Source: Acidobacteriota bacterium
Lineage (GTDB): Bacteria > Acidobacteriota > Thermoanaerobaculia > Thermoanaerobaculales > Thermoanaerobaculaceae
Reading direction: 5' to 3'
NCBI GenBank assembly: GCA_016213675.1
Contig: JACQZW010000029.1
Span: forward strand, 58,554-122,553
Length of the DNA stretch: 64,000 nucleotides
The first letter of the stretch is position 1, and every line of letters starts with the position of its first letter. The notes under the pieces were generated by a model, which was not told the origin of the DNA, did not search any database, and saw only the letters and a program-made list of their open reading frames with translations. The position numbers and the translations under genes were made by a program. Positions 51,085 through 58,690 of this stretch are shown piece by piece.

Positions 51085-52479
51085 ATGGACACCCGGCCCC
51101 GGAACGACCGGTCCCCCCTCGCTCCCTTGCCCGTTCCCGCACTCATGGCCGTCCTCCTGCTCTGGATTCCGTTGCCCCTCGCCAGTGTCGTCCCGTGGGC
51201 CCAGTTGCTCGTGCAGATCACGTCGGTCGTCCTCCTCGCCCTCGCCGCGGTCACCGTCGCGATCCGGCCGCACCCGGGGATTGCCGCTATTCCCGCAGCC
51301 GCGTTGCTCGCCGTCGCGCTGCTCGGCTTCGCGCAAGCGACCTCGTGGCCGGACGGGATTGTACGCATGATTTCGCCGACCCACGCGGCACTCGCCTCCG
51401 AGGCGAGGGAGTTCGCCGCCGCGCCGCCCACCACGATGCCTCTGTCGCTCGCGCCGTCGGCCTCCCGTGCGGCGGCTCTCACCTGGGCTGCGGCCGCTGC
51501 GTGCATGCTGGCGGCCGCCCTTTCAGCCACGCGGCGGCACGACCGCCGCATCCTCGCCACCTCGATCCTCGCGGCGGGCATCTTCCAGGTGCTGCTCGGT
51601 GCCTCGTGGGTCGCGAGTCGGGGAACGACGATCTGGGGCGTCGAGGTGCCCGGCGACGAGGCCCGGCTGCGCGGGACGTTCGTGAACTCGGACCACCTGG
51701 CGCTCTACCTCGAGATGGTCCTGCCGATCGCCTTCGCCTGGGGGTGGTGGGCCTGGCGGCGCGCGCGCACGGCCCGCAGCTTCGAGGGGAAGTTCGCGCT
51801 CCGGACCCCACCGGCGCTGGTGTGGGTCACCCTGTTCGTGGGCCTCGCCTTCACCGGCTCGCGTGCCGGGCTGGTGGCGGCCGCGACCGGGGCGGCGGTC
51901 CAGGGCGCACTGCTCGCGGCCCGGGCCCGGCAATGGCGGGTGGGCGCGACAGGCGTGCTGGCTCTCGTGGTCGGGCTTGGCGCCGTCGCCGCCGTCGGCC
52001 TGCAGCAGGGGCTCGGGCGGTGGCTCGCCACCTCGCAGTACGAGCTGACCTGGAACGAGCGGCTCGCGGTGTACGGCCAGACCGTCGAGCTGTGGCAACG
52101 ATTCCCCTTGACCGGCTCCGGGCTGTCGACGTTCCGCGAGGCGTTCCCGCTGGTCCGTCGGGACCAGCTCACCGACAGCGCCACCTACTGGCACGCCCAC
52201 AACGACTACCTCGAGGTGCTGGCCACGACCGGGGTGGCCGGTGCGCTCGTGCTCGGCGCCGGCCTCGTCGCCCTGGTCGTGGCGCTCGGCCGCCGCCTGC
52301 GCGACGCCGAGCGCTCCGAGGACCGCGCGGCCGCGCTGGCGGCGCTCGGCGCAATCGCCGCCGTCGCCGTTCACTCGTGCTTCGACTTCGGCCTCACCAT
52401 GCCCGCCAACGCGGCGACCCTCGCGATCCTGTGCGGCGCCGCCCTGGCGCGCGGACCCCGATCCGCCCCCCCGGCCTGA
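51085..52479 (+). CDS. O-antigen ligase/polymerase (WaaL/Wzy-C family)
   Basis: A 464-residue membrane protein with about 12 hydrophobic helices. The Wzy_C-type signatures are present: RGTFVNSDHLALYLEM, FTGSRAGLVAA, PLTGSGLSTFREAFP and HAHNDYLEVLATTG (periplasmic loop with the key His/Asn). It either ligates finished glycan to an acceptor or polymerises repeats. It is divergent from the beta-barrel/Wza/Wzc operon with 13 bases between the nearest start codons. Upstream of the ATG at 51085 the frame is open but without family-like sequence. Confidence 0.87.
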   Translation: MDTRPRNDRSPLAPLPVPALMAVLLLWIPLPLASVVPWAQLLVQITSVVLLALAAVTVAIRPHPGIAAIPAAALLAVALLGFAQATSWPDGIVRMISPTHAALASEAREFAAAPPTTMPLSLAPSASRAAALTWAAAAACMLAAALSATRRHDRRILATSILAAGIFQVLLGASWVASRGTTIWGVEVPGDEARLRGTFVNSDHLALYLEMVLPIAFAWGWWAWRRARTARSFEGKFALRTPPALVWVTLFVGLAFTGSRAGLVAAATGAAVQGALLAARARQWRVGATGVLALVVGLGAVAAVGLQQGLGRWLATSQYELTWNERLAVYGQTVELWQRFPLTGSGLSTFREAFPLVRRDQLTDSATYWHAHNDYLEVLATTGVAGALVLGAGLVALVVALGRRLRDAERSEDRAAALAALGAIAAVAVHSCFDFGLTMPANAATLAILCGAALARGPRSAPPA

Positions 52480-52552
52480 GCCCAACTCGCCCGGTGGCTG
52501 CCTATTCGTGGAAGTAACCTGATCAGGCGAGCAGGCGCCGCACGAGACTCCC

Positions 52553-52676
52553 GTCATCCTGAGGAGGAGCGCAGCGACGACGAAGGACCCCGCGGCGCCT
52601 GAGGCTGACCCGGACGCGCAGGTTGGCGCTCCAGGCGCGCCGGGGTCCTTCGCTCGCTCCGCTCGCTCAGGATGAC
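52553..52676. repeat. MITE-like inverted-repeat element between convergent genes
   Basis: A 124-base element with ends GTCATCCTGAG / CTCAGGATGAC and inner arms CGAAGGACCCCGCGGCGCC / GGCGCGCCGGGGTCCTTCG. It fills most of the 297-base gap between the ligase gene and the convergent gene at 52777, and the long hairpin could terminate transcription from both sides. Confidence 0.85.
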
Positions 52677-52776
52677 AGCGGGGTCGATGTTGCTCGGGAC
52701 GAAACCGAAGGCCGACGAAGTAGCGCCGGCGCATCGCTGTGCCCGCGTTCCGGTTCGAGAATCCTGTCGCCCTGCC

Positions 52777-54489
52777 CTAGTCCGTCAGCAGGGTGACGGC
52801 TCCCGGGACTGCCCGACCGCCGGCCAGGGTCCGTACTTCGACGAGATGCGGCTGTGGCGCGAGCCGCACCGGAATCCGGAGCATGTCCTGGGGTCGCACC
52901 GGCACCACCTGCACCGACTGCCCGTCGATGGAGACCTCGACCACGACCCCGCCGGCAGGCACGACGTCGAACACGATCTCGAGACCGCGCGCCTCGGCCT
53001 CGGGTAGGAGGTCGAGCCGGACCACGGTTCCCCGCCAACGCCAGTCGGTGGCCGCCCACCGGTCTCCGGCGGCCGCCGTCCGAGCGGCCTGCGCGTCGGC
53101 CATGAACGACGGGTCGCCGACCGCCTCGGCGACGAGGACGCGCGTCTCCAGCTCGACCGGGCTCCCGCGCCACGAGCGGTGGACCATGGCATGCGCGGCC
53201 CGCGCGGGAACCTCTTCGCCGCGGCGCGCCAGCTCCCGAGCCTTGGCGAGGAAGTACGGCGCCCAAGCCTCGGTGTTGACGTCCTCGCGGCGCCGCTCGA
53301 TGAGCTCGGCCGCGGCGAGGTCCCCTGCCGCCAGCACGGCCAGCGCCCGTTCCGCGGCGCTCAGGTCGCCCGCCGAGACCTCGAGCCTGGCGATCGCGGC
53401 CGGCGACAGCCGGGTCTCCCCGCGAACGGTGCCGTCCAGGGCCCACGACAGCCACGCCCGCAGCCCTGCCAGGCCGGTCACGGGCGCCGACCCCGCGGGC
53501 AGTAGCGCCAGGGTCCTCTCGATGAGGGTCCGATACGAACCGTCGGCGGGAGCAGTTGCGAGGATGCCCAGCGCGACGCGACGGGCGCCCACCGGGTCGC
53601 CACCCCGGAGCTGCGCTTCGAGGATTGCCAGGCGCTCGTCGAGCTCGCGGCCCAGGGCGCGCCGCCACCGCCCGTGGGCGGCGCAGAAGCCGGTCCAGTC
53701 GGTACGCGACGCGAAGATGCGCCTGAGCACGGCCCATGCGGCCGGGGTGTCAGGGACGATCGCGAACGCCTGCTCCGACCCGCCTGCCGCGTCGAGCCAC
53801 CATGACGCCAGCCGCTCGAACGTCGCGGGCTCCGCGAAGGCACCGCGCAACAGCGCTCGGGTCTCCTGCCTCTCCGCCGGCGACAGCGCCGGCCAGATCT
53901 CGAGGCGGGCCCAGGCGAGGAGGCGCGGCGGCTCGTCCTCGCCGGGGGCGAGGGCGGCGGCGGCGAGGAGCGGGCCCTCCCAGGCGGCGCGTTCGCTGAA
54001 TAGCCGCGGGTCGCCGCGCATCGACCACAGGCGGTAGGTGGCCGCGCCGGCGATCATCGGCGCCTGCCAGGCGGCCGGGCGCTCGGGGAATGCCTGCTCG
54101 GCGAGCGTGCGGGCGAGCTCGAGGCGCTCGCCGACGCGCGAGGCCTCCTCGATCGCCTCGCGCTGGGGCAGGCGGGAGAAGATCTTCTGGTCGAACGACT
54201 CGGCGAGGAGCGCCCGGGCGATCCCGAGGCGGCCGCGGACCGGGTCGGGGTCGCGGCGGACGCGCTCGGCGATGTCGGGCTGGCGCCGCGCGAGTCCGGT
54301 GTCGGCGAGCAGCCGCTCGAGCTCGCGCCCCGCGCGGGCGCGGGACCGTGCGTCCTGGACGGCGAGCCCGGCCAGGACGAGGGCGGCAAGCCCTGTCGCG
54401 ACCCGGAACACCAAGCGCCGGCGATTCGCCGGGATCACCCGGGTCGATGCGGCGAGCCCAATTTCGTTCACGACTTGATCGTATTGCAT
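52777..54489 (-). CDS. membrane-anchored protein of unknown function, helical-repeat type
   Basis: A 570-residue protein with one membrane segment (LVFRVATGLAALVLAGLAV, about 26-44) and a large Ala/Arg/Leu-rich region of helix pairs that looks TPR-like without a clear consensus. The last 110 residues (VVRLDLLPEAEARGLEIVFD; VVVEVSIDGQSVQVVPVRP) look like a beta domain. Convergent to the ligase gene, so it may serve the surface-polysaccharide system, but no function is recognisable. The ATG gives a short cytoplasmic start MQYDQVVNEIGL. Confidence 0.72.
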   Translation of the reverse strand: MQYDQVVNEIGLAASTRVIPANRRRLVFRVATGLAALVLAGLAVQDARSRARAGRELERLLADTGLARRQPDIAERVRRDPDPVRGRLGIARALLAESFDQKIFSRLPQREAIEEASRVGERLELARTLAEQAFPERPAAWQAPMIAGAATYRLWSMRGDPRLFSERAAWEGPLLAAAALAPGEDEPPRLLAWARLEIWPALSPAERQETRALLRGAFAEPATFERLASWWLDAAGGSEQAFAIVPDTPAAWAVLRRIFASRTDWTGFCAAHGRWRRALGRELDERLAILEAQLRGGDPVGARRVALGILATAPADGSYRTLIERTLALLPAGSAPVTGLAGLRAWLSWALDGTVRGETRLSPAAIARLEVSAGDLSAAERALAVLAAGDLAAAELIERRREDVNTEAWAPYFLAKARELARRGEEVPARAAHAMVHRSWRGSPVELETRVLVAEAVGDPSFMADAQAARTAAAGDRWAATDWRWRGTVVRLDLLPEAEARGLEIVFDVVPAGGVVVEVSIDGQSVQVVPVRPQDMLRIPVRLAPQPHLVEVRTLAGGRAVPGAVTLLTD

Positions 54490-54545
54490 CGCGCGCCCGA
54501 AGAAAACGTCAACGCCGTCGACGCCCCTGCAGGATCGGCGCAGAA

Positions 54546-54571
54546 ACCGGCCGGCCGGCGGCGGCCGCTAC
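54546..54571. repeat. right-arm fragment of 83-bp palindromic family (variant)
   Basis: ACCGGCCGGCCGGCGGCGGC followed by CGCTAC, preceded by CCCCTGCAGGATCGGCGCAG. A shortened variant of the right arm seen at 45050-45076. Confidence 0.65.
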
Positions 54572-54631
54572 GAACGAGGGGACCCTCGCGCTCGGGGCGC
54601 GACTGACCTCCCAAGTACCATCGCCCCCTCG

Positions 54632-54653
54632 AAAAGGCCGCCTGCGCGGGCCT
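54632..54653 (-). terminator. probable intrinsic terminator after CDGSH gene
   Basis: Read on the minus strand: AGGCC, a nine-base loop, GGCCT, then TTT. It starts within the stop codon of the gene at 54652-54900. Confidence 0.45.
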
Positions 54654-54900
54654 ACTCGGAGGGCGGCAGGTCCCGGTGGGTGCCGTCGCAGAACGGCATG
54701 GTCTTGGAGTGCTTGCAGCCGCACCAGGCGACCAGGCGCTTCTCGCTGATGTGGACCTCGAGCGGCTCCAGGTCGGTGACCTTGTGCGAGCCGTCGCAGA
54801 ACGGCTGGGTGGCCGAGCGGCCGCACCGGCACCACCAGTACGTCCCGGGCTCCATCTCCACCTTGTACGACCTGCGCTGCGCGATGACGGGCTCACTCAT
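54652..54900 (-). CDS. double CDGSH iron-sulfur domain protein
   Basis: An 82-residue protein with two CDGSH-type [2Fe-2S] sites: WWCRCGRSATQPFCDGSHK (residues 22-40) and AWCGCKHSKTMPFCDGTHR (58-76), each with the C-x-C...C-D-G-S/T-H ligand set (three Cys and one His). This two-site form is common in bacteria; roles in redox or iron handling are suggested for the family. GGGAGG lies seven bases before the ATG. It diverges from the POT transporter gene. Confidence 0.92.
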   Translation of the reverse strand: MSEPVIAQRRSYKVEMEPGTYWWCRCGRSATQPFCDGSHKVTDLEPLEVHISEKRLVAWCGCKHSKTMPFCDGTHRDLPPSE

Positions 54901-54935
54901 GGCGGCGCCTCCCGGCGATCGTTCCTTGACTCTTC

Positions 54936-54963
54936 TTGCCAACGACTGCCTCAATGGTACGCT
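54936..54963 (+). promoter_or_regulatory. possible promoter of the POT transporter gene
   Basis: TTGCCA, 16-base spacer, TACGCT in the 102-base divergent gap. The start would be about 35 bases before the ATG at 55003. A second TTGAC lies at 54926. The match is weak. Confidence 0.3.
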
Positions 54964-55002
54964 TCCCCGCCCGACCGGGCTTGAGAGAGCGAGCCGACGA
55001 CC

Positions 55003-56607
55003 ATGCAACCAACCGCCAGCCCGTCCCCCGCACCCATTGCCGAGAAGTTCCCCAACGTGTTCTGGACCGCCAACGTCACCGAGCTGTTCGAGCGCGCCGC
55101 CTACTACTCGATGGCTAGCTTCGTGGTCATCTACCTCGGCCAGCTCGGCTTCGGCGCCTACTGGCCGTCGTTCCTGAACTCCACGGTGCTGTGGGGCCTG
55201 GTCTACTTCCTCCCGATCCTGTCCGGGACGATCGCCGACCAGATCGGCTTCCGGCGCGCCCTGCTGATCGCCTTCGTCCTGCTCGCCTGCGGGTACTTCC
55301 TGATGGGCTACCCGGTCTGGCTCGGCGGCAGCGTGCTGTCGGCGACCATTCACGACCAGGTCTCCGCGAGCACCCGCGACGTGCTGGTCATCGTCACCGC
55401 GATCCTGCTGATCGGCGTCGGCGGCTCGATCGTCAAGCCGTGCATCTCGGGCACGGTGCAGAAGACGGCGGGCATCCGGGTCACCCTGGGCTTCGCGATC
55501 TTCTACATGGTCATCAACATCGGCTCGCTGTTCGGACGCGGCACGGCGTTCGTGGTGCGCAGCGGATCGGGCGTCGGGACCATCGTCACCGTCGTGGCGA
55601 TCTGCTCGGCGGCCGCCTTCGCGCTCGTCTACCTCGTCTTCAAGACCACCGCGGTGGGCCGCGAGAAGGCGAGCGTGCTGCCCGCCACGGCCGGCTTCAC
55701 CGCGATCGTGGTCGCGGCCGGCTCCGTGATCGCGTGGATCTTCTCCACCCGGTCGGCGGAGCGCGTCGGCATCGACCCCGGCAGCCTCTCCTACATCTTC
55801 GCGGTGGCCGGGCTCGCCTCGACGGTGGCGTTCTTCGTCGTGCTGTTCTTCTACCGCGAGCCGGCGGCGGTCGCGGGCACCCCGGTCAAGCCGAAGCGCT
55901 CGATCGGCCGCATCCTGCTCGACATGGTGCTGGTGCTCGGCAACGGGCGCTTCGCGCTGTTCCTCGTCGTCATGACCGGGTTCTTCTTCATTTACAACCA
56001 GGTCTACAACGTGCTGCCGCTCTACGTGAAGCGGGTGGTCGAGACCAACCCGGCGATGGACCTCTACACCGCCGCCAACCCGTTCGTGATCGTCTGCTTC
56101 CAGCTCCTCATCTCGCGCGCCTTCGGCAAGATGAAGCCGATCCGCTCGATGGTCGTCGGCACCGTGATCATCAGCATCGCGATGCTCATCAACCTGGCCC
56201 CGGTCTACGCCACCGGCGGGCCGCAGGCGATCATCGCCAACAGGCTGCCGATCGCCTCGGTGTTCATCATCCTGACCGTCGGCCTCATCGCCCTCGGCGA
56301 GCTGTTCACCTCGCCGCGCATGTACGAGTACATCGGCTCGCTGGCGCCCAAGGGCCAGGAAGGGCTGTTCCTCGGCTACGCCAACCTGCCGCTCGCCCTC
56401 GGCGCGATCCTCGGCGGCCCGGTCGGCGCGTTCATCTTCAACGACGTGATGGCCAAGGACCACACGGTGAAGGCGAACGGCCTGATCGAGCTGGTCCCCG
56501 CTAACAACGCCCTCGGCTGGCTGATCCTGATGCTCATCGGGTTTGGCTCCGCCGCGTCGCTGTGGCTGTTCAATAGGTGGCTGGAACGGCAGGAGCCGAA
56601 GGGTTGA
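55003..56607 (+). CDS. proton-dependent oligopeptide transporter family (POT/PTR) membrane protein
   Basis: A 534-residue MFS protein with about 12-14 helices. ELFERAAYYSM near residue 27 matches the POT motif E-x-x-E-R-F-x-Y-Y (coupling of proton and peptide), with Ala in place of Phe. GTIADQIGFRRALL is the MFS loop 2-3 motif. EYIGSLAPKGQEGLFLGYAN matches the second POT signature. Likely imports di-/tripeptides; the substrate is not proven. Its TGA stop lies in the first unit of the following 8-base repeat array. Confidence 0.88.
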   Translation: MQPTASPSPAPIAEKFPNVFWTANVTELFERAAYYSMASFVVIYLGQLGFGAYWPSFLNSTVLWGLVYFLPILSGTIADQIGFRRALLIAFVLLACGYFLMGYPVWLGGSVLSATIHDQVSASTRDVLVIVTAILLIGVGGSIVKPCISGTVQKTAGIRVTLGFAIFYMVINIGSLFGRGTAFVVRSGSGVGTIVTVVAICSAAAFALVYLVFKTTAVGREKASVLPATAGFTAIVVAAGSVIAWIFSTRSAERVGIDPGSLSYIFAVAGLASTVAFFVVLFFYREPAAVAGTPVKPKRSIGRILLDMVLVLGNGRFALFLVVMTGFFFIYNQVYNVLPLYVKRVVETNPAMDLYTAANPFVIVCFQLLISRAFGKMKPIRSMVVGTVIISIAMLINLAPVYATGGPQAIIANRLPIASVFIILTVGLIALGELFTSPRMYEYIGSLAPKGQEGLFLGYANLPLALGAILGGPVGAFIFNDVMAKDHTVKANGLIELVPANNALGWLILMLIGFGSAASLWLFNRWLERQEPKG

Positions 56608-56613
56608 GTTGAA

Positions 56614-56701
56614 GGGTTGAAGGGTTGAAGGGTTGGAGGGTTGAAGGGTTGAAGGGTTGGAGGGTTGAAGGGTTGGAGGGTTGAAGGGTTGGAGGGTTGA
56701 A
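56614..56701. repeat. tandem array of 8-bp units GGGTTGAA/GGGTTGGA
   Basis: Eleven clean 8-base units mixing GGGTTGAA and GGGTTGGA, with a broken unit at 56601-56613. The array ends 11 bases before the start codon of the four-helix-bundle gene and contains the stop of the POT gene at its left end. Confidence 0.92.
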
Positions 56702-56712
56702 GGGAGCTGGGA

Positions 56713-57066
56713 ATGTCGAATGATCACCGCAAGCTGAAGGCGTTCGACCTTGCTGATGCTCTCGTCCTTGAGGTGTACCACGCCACCCGGTCCTTCCCGA
56801 AGGACGAGCTGTACGGAATCACGAGTCAACTACGCCGGGCTGCAGTCTCTGTTCCCGCGAACATCGTCGAGGGGTGCGGTCGGACGACACGGAGGGAGTA
56901 CAGGCAGTTCCTGTCAGTCGCGTTCGCGTCCCTCCGAGAGGTCGGGTACCTGCTCGGCCTGGCCTCGAGACTGGGCTACCTCGTCGAGGATGATTCGAAC
57001 CGCCTCGCCTCAAGACACGAGGAGGCATCCCGGGTCCTGGCTGCCCTCATGAAGAGCCTCTCCTGA
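56713..57066 (+). CDS. four-helix bundle protein (23S rRNA intervening-sequence protein family)
   Basis: A 117-residue helical protein with the family pattern KLKAFDLADALVLEVYHATR, FPKDELYGITSQLRRAAVSV, PANIVEGCGR and REYRQFLSVAFASLREV. These proteins occur in rRNA intervening sequences and scattered through genomes as a short unit; their function is unknown. The gene lies between a direct array of GGGTTGAA units and an inverted TTCAACCC copy, which hints that it moved as a cassette. Ribosome site GGGAGCTGG before the ATG. Confidence 0.88.
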   Translation: MSNDHRKLKAFDLADALVLEVYHATRSFPKDELYGITSQLRRAAVSVPANIVEGCGRTTRREYRQFLSVAFASLREVGYLLGLASRLGYLVEDDSNRLASRHEEASRVLAALMKSLS

Positions 57067-57100
57067 CCCAGGCTGTACCCAGCAACGCCCCAACTCTCGC

Positions 57101-57196
57101 CCCTTCACCCCTTCAACCCTGGGTGGGCGGGCGGGTGTGCAACCCTGGCCGGGCGGGCGGGGGTCAACCCTGGTGGGGCGGGGGCCGGCAACCCTA
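57101..57196. repeat. inverted 8-mers and 25-bp tandem repeats after four-helix gene
   Basis: CCCTTCACCCCTTCAACCCT at 57101-57120 is the inverse of the upstream 8-mer array. CAACCCT then recurs at 57114, 57140, 57165 and 57189, each followed by a GGGCGGGCGGG-like tract, a period of 24-26 bases. It fills the gap between the convergent genes. Confidence 0.8.
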
Positions 57197-58168
57197 GAAA
57201 TGCAGCTCCACCACGTCGCGGTCGCGGAGCTCGAAGTCGCGGGCGACGCGCTGGCCGTCGAGCTTGCCGCCCCAGACGCGGGCGAAGGCGAGGGTCTCGG
57301 CGAGCTCGCGATGGATGCGCTCGGCGAGGTCGTGGACGGTGAAACCGAGCGGCAGCACGAACGGGTCGTGGCGGTCCACCGGCTTGCCGGGCGGCTTGGC
57401 GTAGACCCGGACCAGGCCGAGGTGGCGCCAGATCGCGACCTTGAGTGGCTCGAGGCCGAGGTGAGTCGTCACCGAGATGCGCAGGATCGGGAAGGTGCCG
57501 GCGTAGAACTCCTCGAGCACCTTGAGGTCTTCCTCGCGCGCGCGGTCCACCTTGGTGATGACCATCAGCGTCTCGAGCGGGCAGTCGCGGTAGTCGACCT
57601 CGTCCGGGAGCGCGCCGACCAGGGGGCTGCGCACCGCGGCGAGGCGCTCGCGCACCTCCTCGACGTCCTCGGGGACCGCGGTCGAGGTCGGGTCGACGAG
57701 GAGCAGCGCCGCGTCGGCGACCCGCACGATGTTCGGCATCCACGGGTCCATGTGCTCGTTGGTGATCGGCGGCAGGTCGACGAGCTGGACCTGGACGTCC
57801 TCGAACGGCATCATCCCGGGCTGCGGCCGGGTCGTGGTGAACGGGTAGTCGGCGATGGCGGGCTCGGCGTGGGTGAGGGCGGCGAGGAGCGACGACTTGC
57901 CGCAGTTCGGCGGCCCGAGCAGGACGATCTGCGCCGCGCCCTCGGGCTCGACCTTGACGACGTGGCCGTGCTTGGCGGTGCGGCTCTCCTCTTCCTGGCG
58001 CAGGCGGGCCATCCGGCGCTTGAGCTCGGCCCGCATTTTCTCGGTCCCCTTGTGCTTGGGGATCGTGGCCATCATCTCCTCGAGGGCGGTCTTCTTGTCC
58101 TCGACGGAGCGCGCCGCCTTGAACTTCGCCTCGGCCGCCTTGTACTGGGGGGTGAGGTTCGCCGGCAT
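57194..58168 (-). CDS. DRG/Obg-like GTPase with TGS domain
   Basis: A 324-residue P-loop GTPase. G1 LLGPPNCGKSSLL, Thr-rich G2 (ADYPFTTTRPQPGMMP), G3 DLPPI, G4 TKVD, and a C-terminal TGS domain (VYAKPPGKPVDRHDPFVLP, RDFELRDRDVVELHF). The N-terminal 60 residues are a basic helical hairpin as in archaeal/eukaryal DRG proteins. It is not the normal bacterial ObgE (no Gly-rich Obg fold). Role presumably in ribosome-linked processes. ATG at 58168 is chosen over an upstream start inside repeat DNA. Confidence 0.85.
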   Translation of the reverse strand: MPANLTPQYKAAEAKFKAARSVEDKKTALEEMMATIPKHKGTEKMRAELKRRMARLRQEEESRTAKHGHVVKVEPEGAAQIVLLGPPNCGKSSLLAALTHAEPAIADYPFTTTRPQPGMMPFEDVQVQLVDLPPITNEHMDPWMPNIVRVADAALLLVDPTSTAVPEDVEEVRERLAAVRSPLVGALPDEVDYRDCPLETLMVITKVDRAREEDLKVLEEFYAGTFPILRISVTTHLGLEPLKVAIWRHLGLVRVYAKPPGKPVDRHDPFVLPLGFTVHDLAERIHRELAETLAFARVWGGKLDGQRVARDFELRDRDVVELHF

Positions 58169-58207
58169 TGGATGAAATGATACCGCCCTGCAGTTCGAAG
58201 CCCGTGG

Positions 58208-58283
58208 TGCGGCCGGCCACGGCCGGCCGTCGGCGGCCATGCAAGCGCGATGGGCACGAGGCCGCCCGGCGGGCGGCCGCTAC
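58208..58283. repeat. 83-bp palindromic family, variant copy
   Basis: Left arm TGCGGCCGGCCACGGCCGGCC, a centre with CATGCAAGCGCGATGGGCA, right arm GGCCGCCCGGCGGGCGGCCG ending CTAC. It occupies the divergent gap between the GTPase gene and the transporter operon. Confidence 0.82.
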
Positions 58284-58321
58284 GACGGCCGAGCCGACGC
58301 CCGGTTCGCTACACTCTCCCG

Positions 58322-58690
58322 ATGCCGCAGGGACAATCCGTGGACCGGAGCGTCGTGCCCGCCGTCGCCGCGGCGCTCGCGCTCGGCTGGCTGGCGGGCG
58401 CGGTGTGGGTGCCCGACGCGCTCGGTCCGCTGACCGTGCTCGCGGTCGCGGCGGCGTTCGGTCTTCGTGTCGCCGGCCGGCCGACGGGACGCGCGTGGCC
58501 GGCGGTCGCGCTCGTTGCAGCATGGCTGGCCCTTGGTTTCGGCGGCGCGTTCTGGCTTCAAGCACAGCCGTTCGCCGGGCTGGCGTGGGTGCTCGTGGTG
58601 GTGTTCCTGGTGCCGCTGCCGGTCGTCCCGTGGCTCTACGCGCGCTCGTTCGATGACGCGGGGCCAGGAGACCTCGAGGGCCGCCCGTGA
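58322..58690 (+). CDS. small membrane protein, likely accessory to the symporter
   Basis: A 122-residue hydrophobic protein with four predicted helices (VVPAVAAALALGWLAGAVWV; LGPLTVLAVAAAFGLRVAG; AWPAVALVAAWLALGFGGAF; GLAWVLVVVFLVPLPVVPWL). Coupled to the symporter gene by a GTGA overlap, as are many small DUF3311/DUF997-type subunits of SSS transporters, but the usual motif of those was not recognised. Confidence 0.75.
   Translation: MPQGQSVDRSVVPAVAAALALGWLAGAVWVPDALGPLTVLAVAAAFGLRVAGRPTGRAWPAVALVAAWLALGFGGAFWLQAQPFAGLAWVLVVVFLVPLPVVPWLYARSFDDAGPGDLEGRP

Noticed and set aside
47979..52517. Open frame of 1512 codons on the plus strand
   Set aside because: It runs antisense over wzc, wza and the beta-barrel gene and out of frame over the ligase. 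High GC content gives such long shadow frames; the translation is Arg/Gly/Asp-rich and matches no family.
54652..56829. A 725-codon minus-strand frame ending in the CDGSH protein
   Set aside because: It is antisense to the POT transporter; only the last 82 codons are real and have their own ribosome site.
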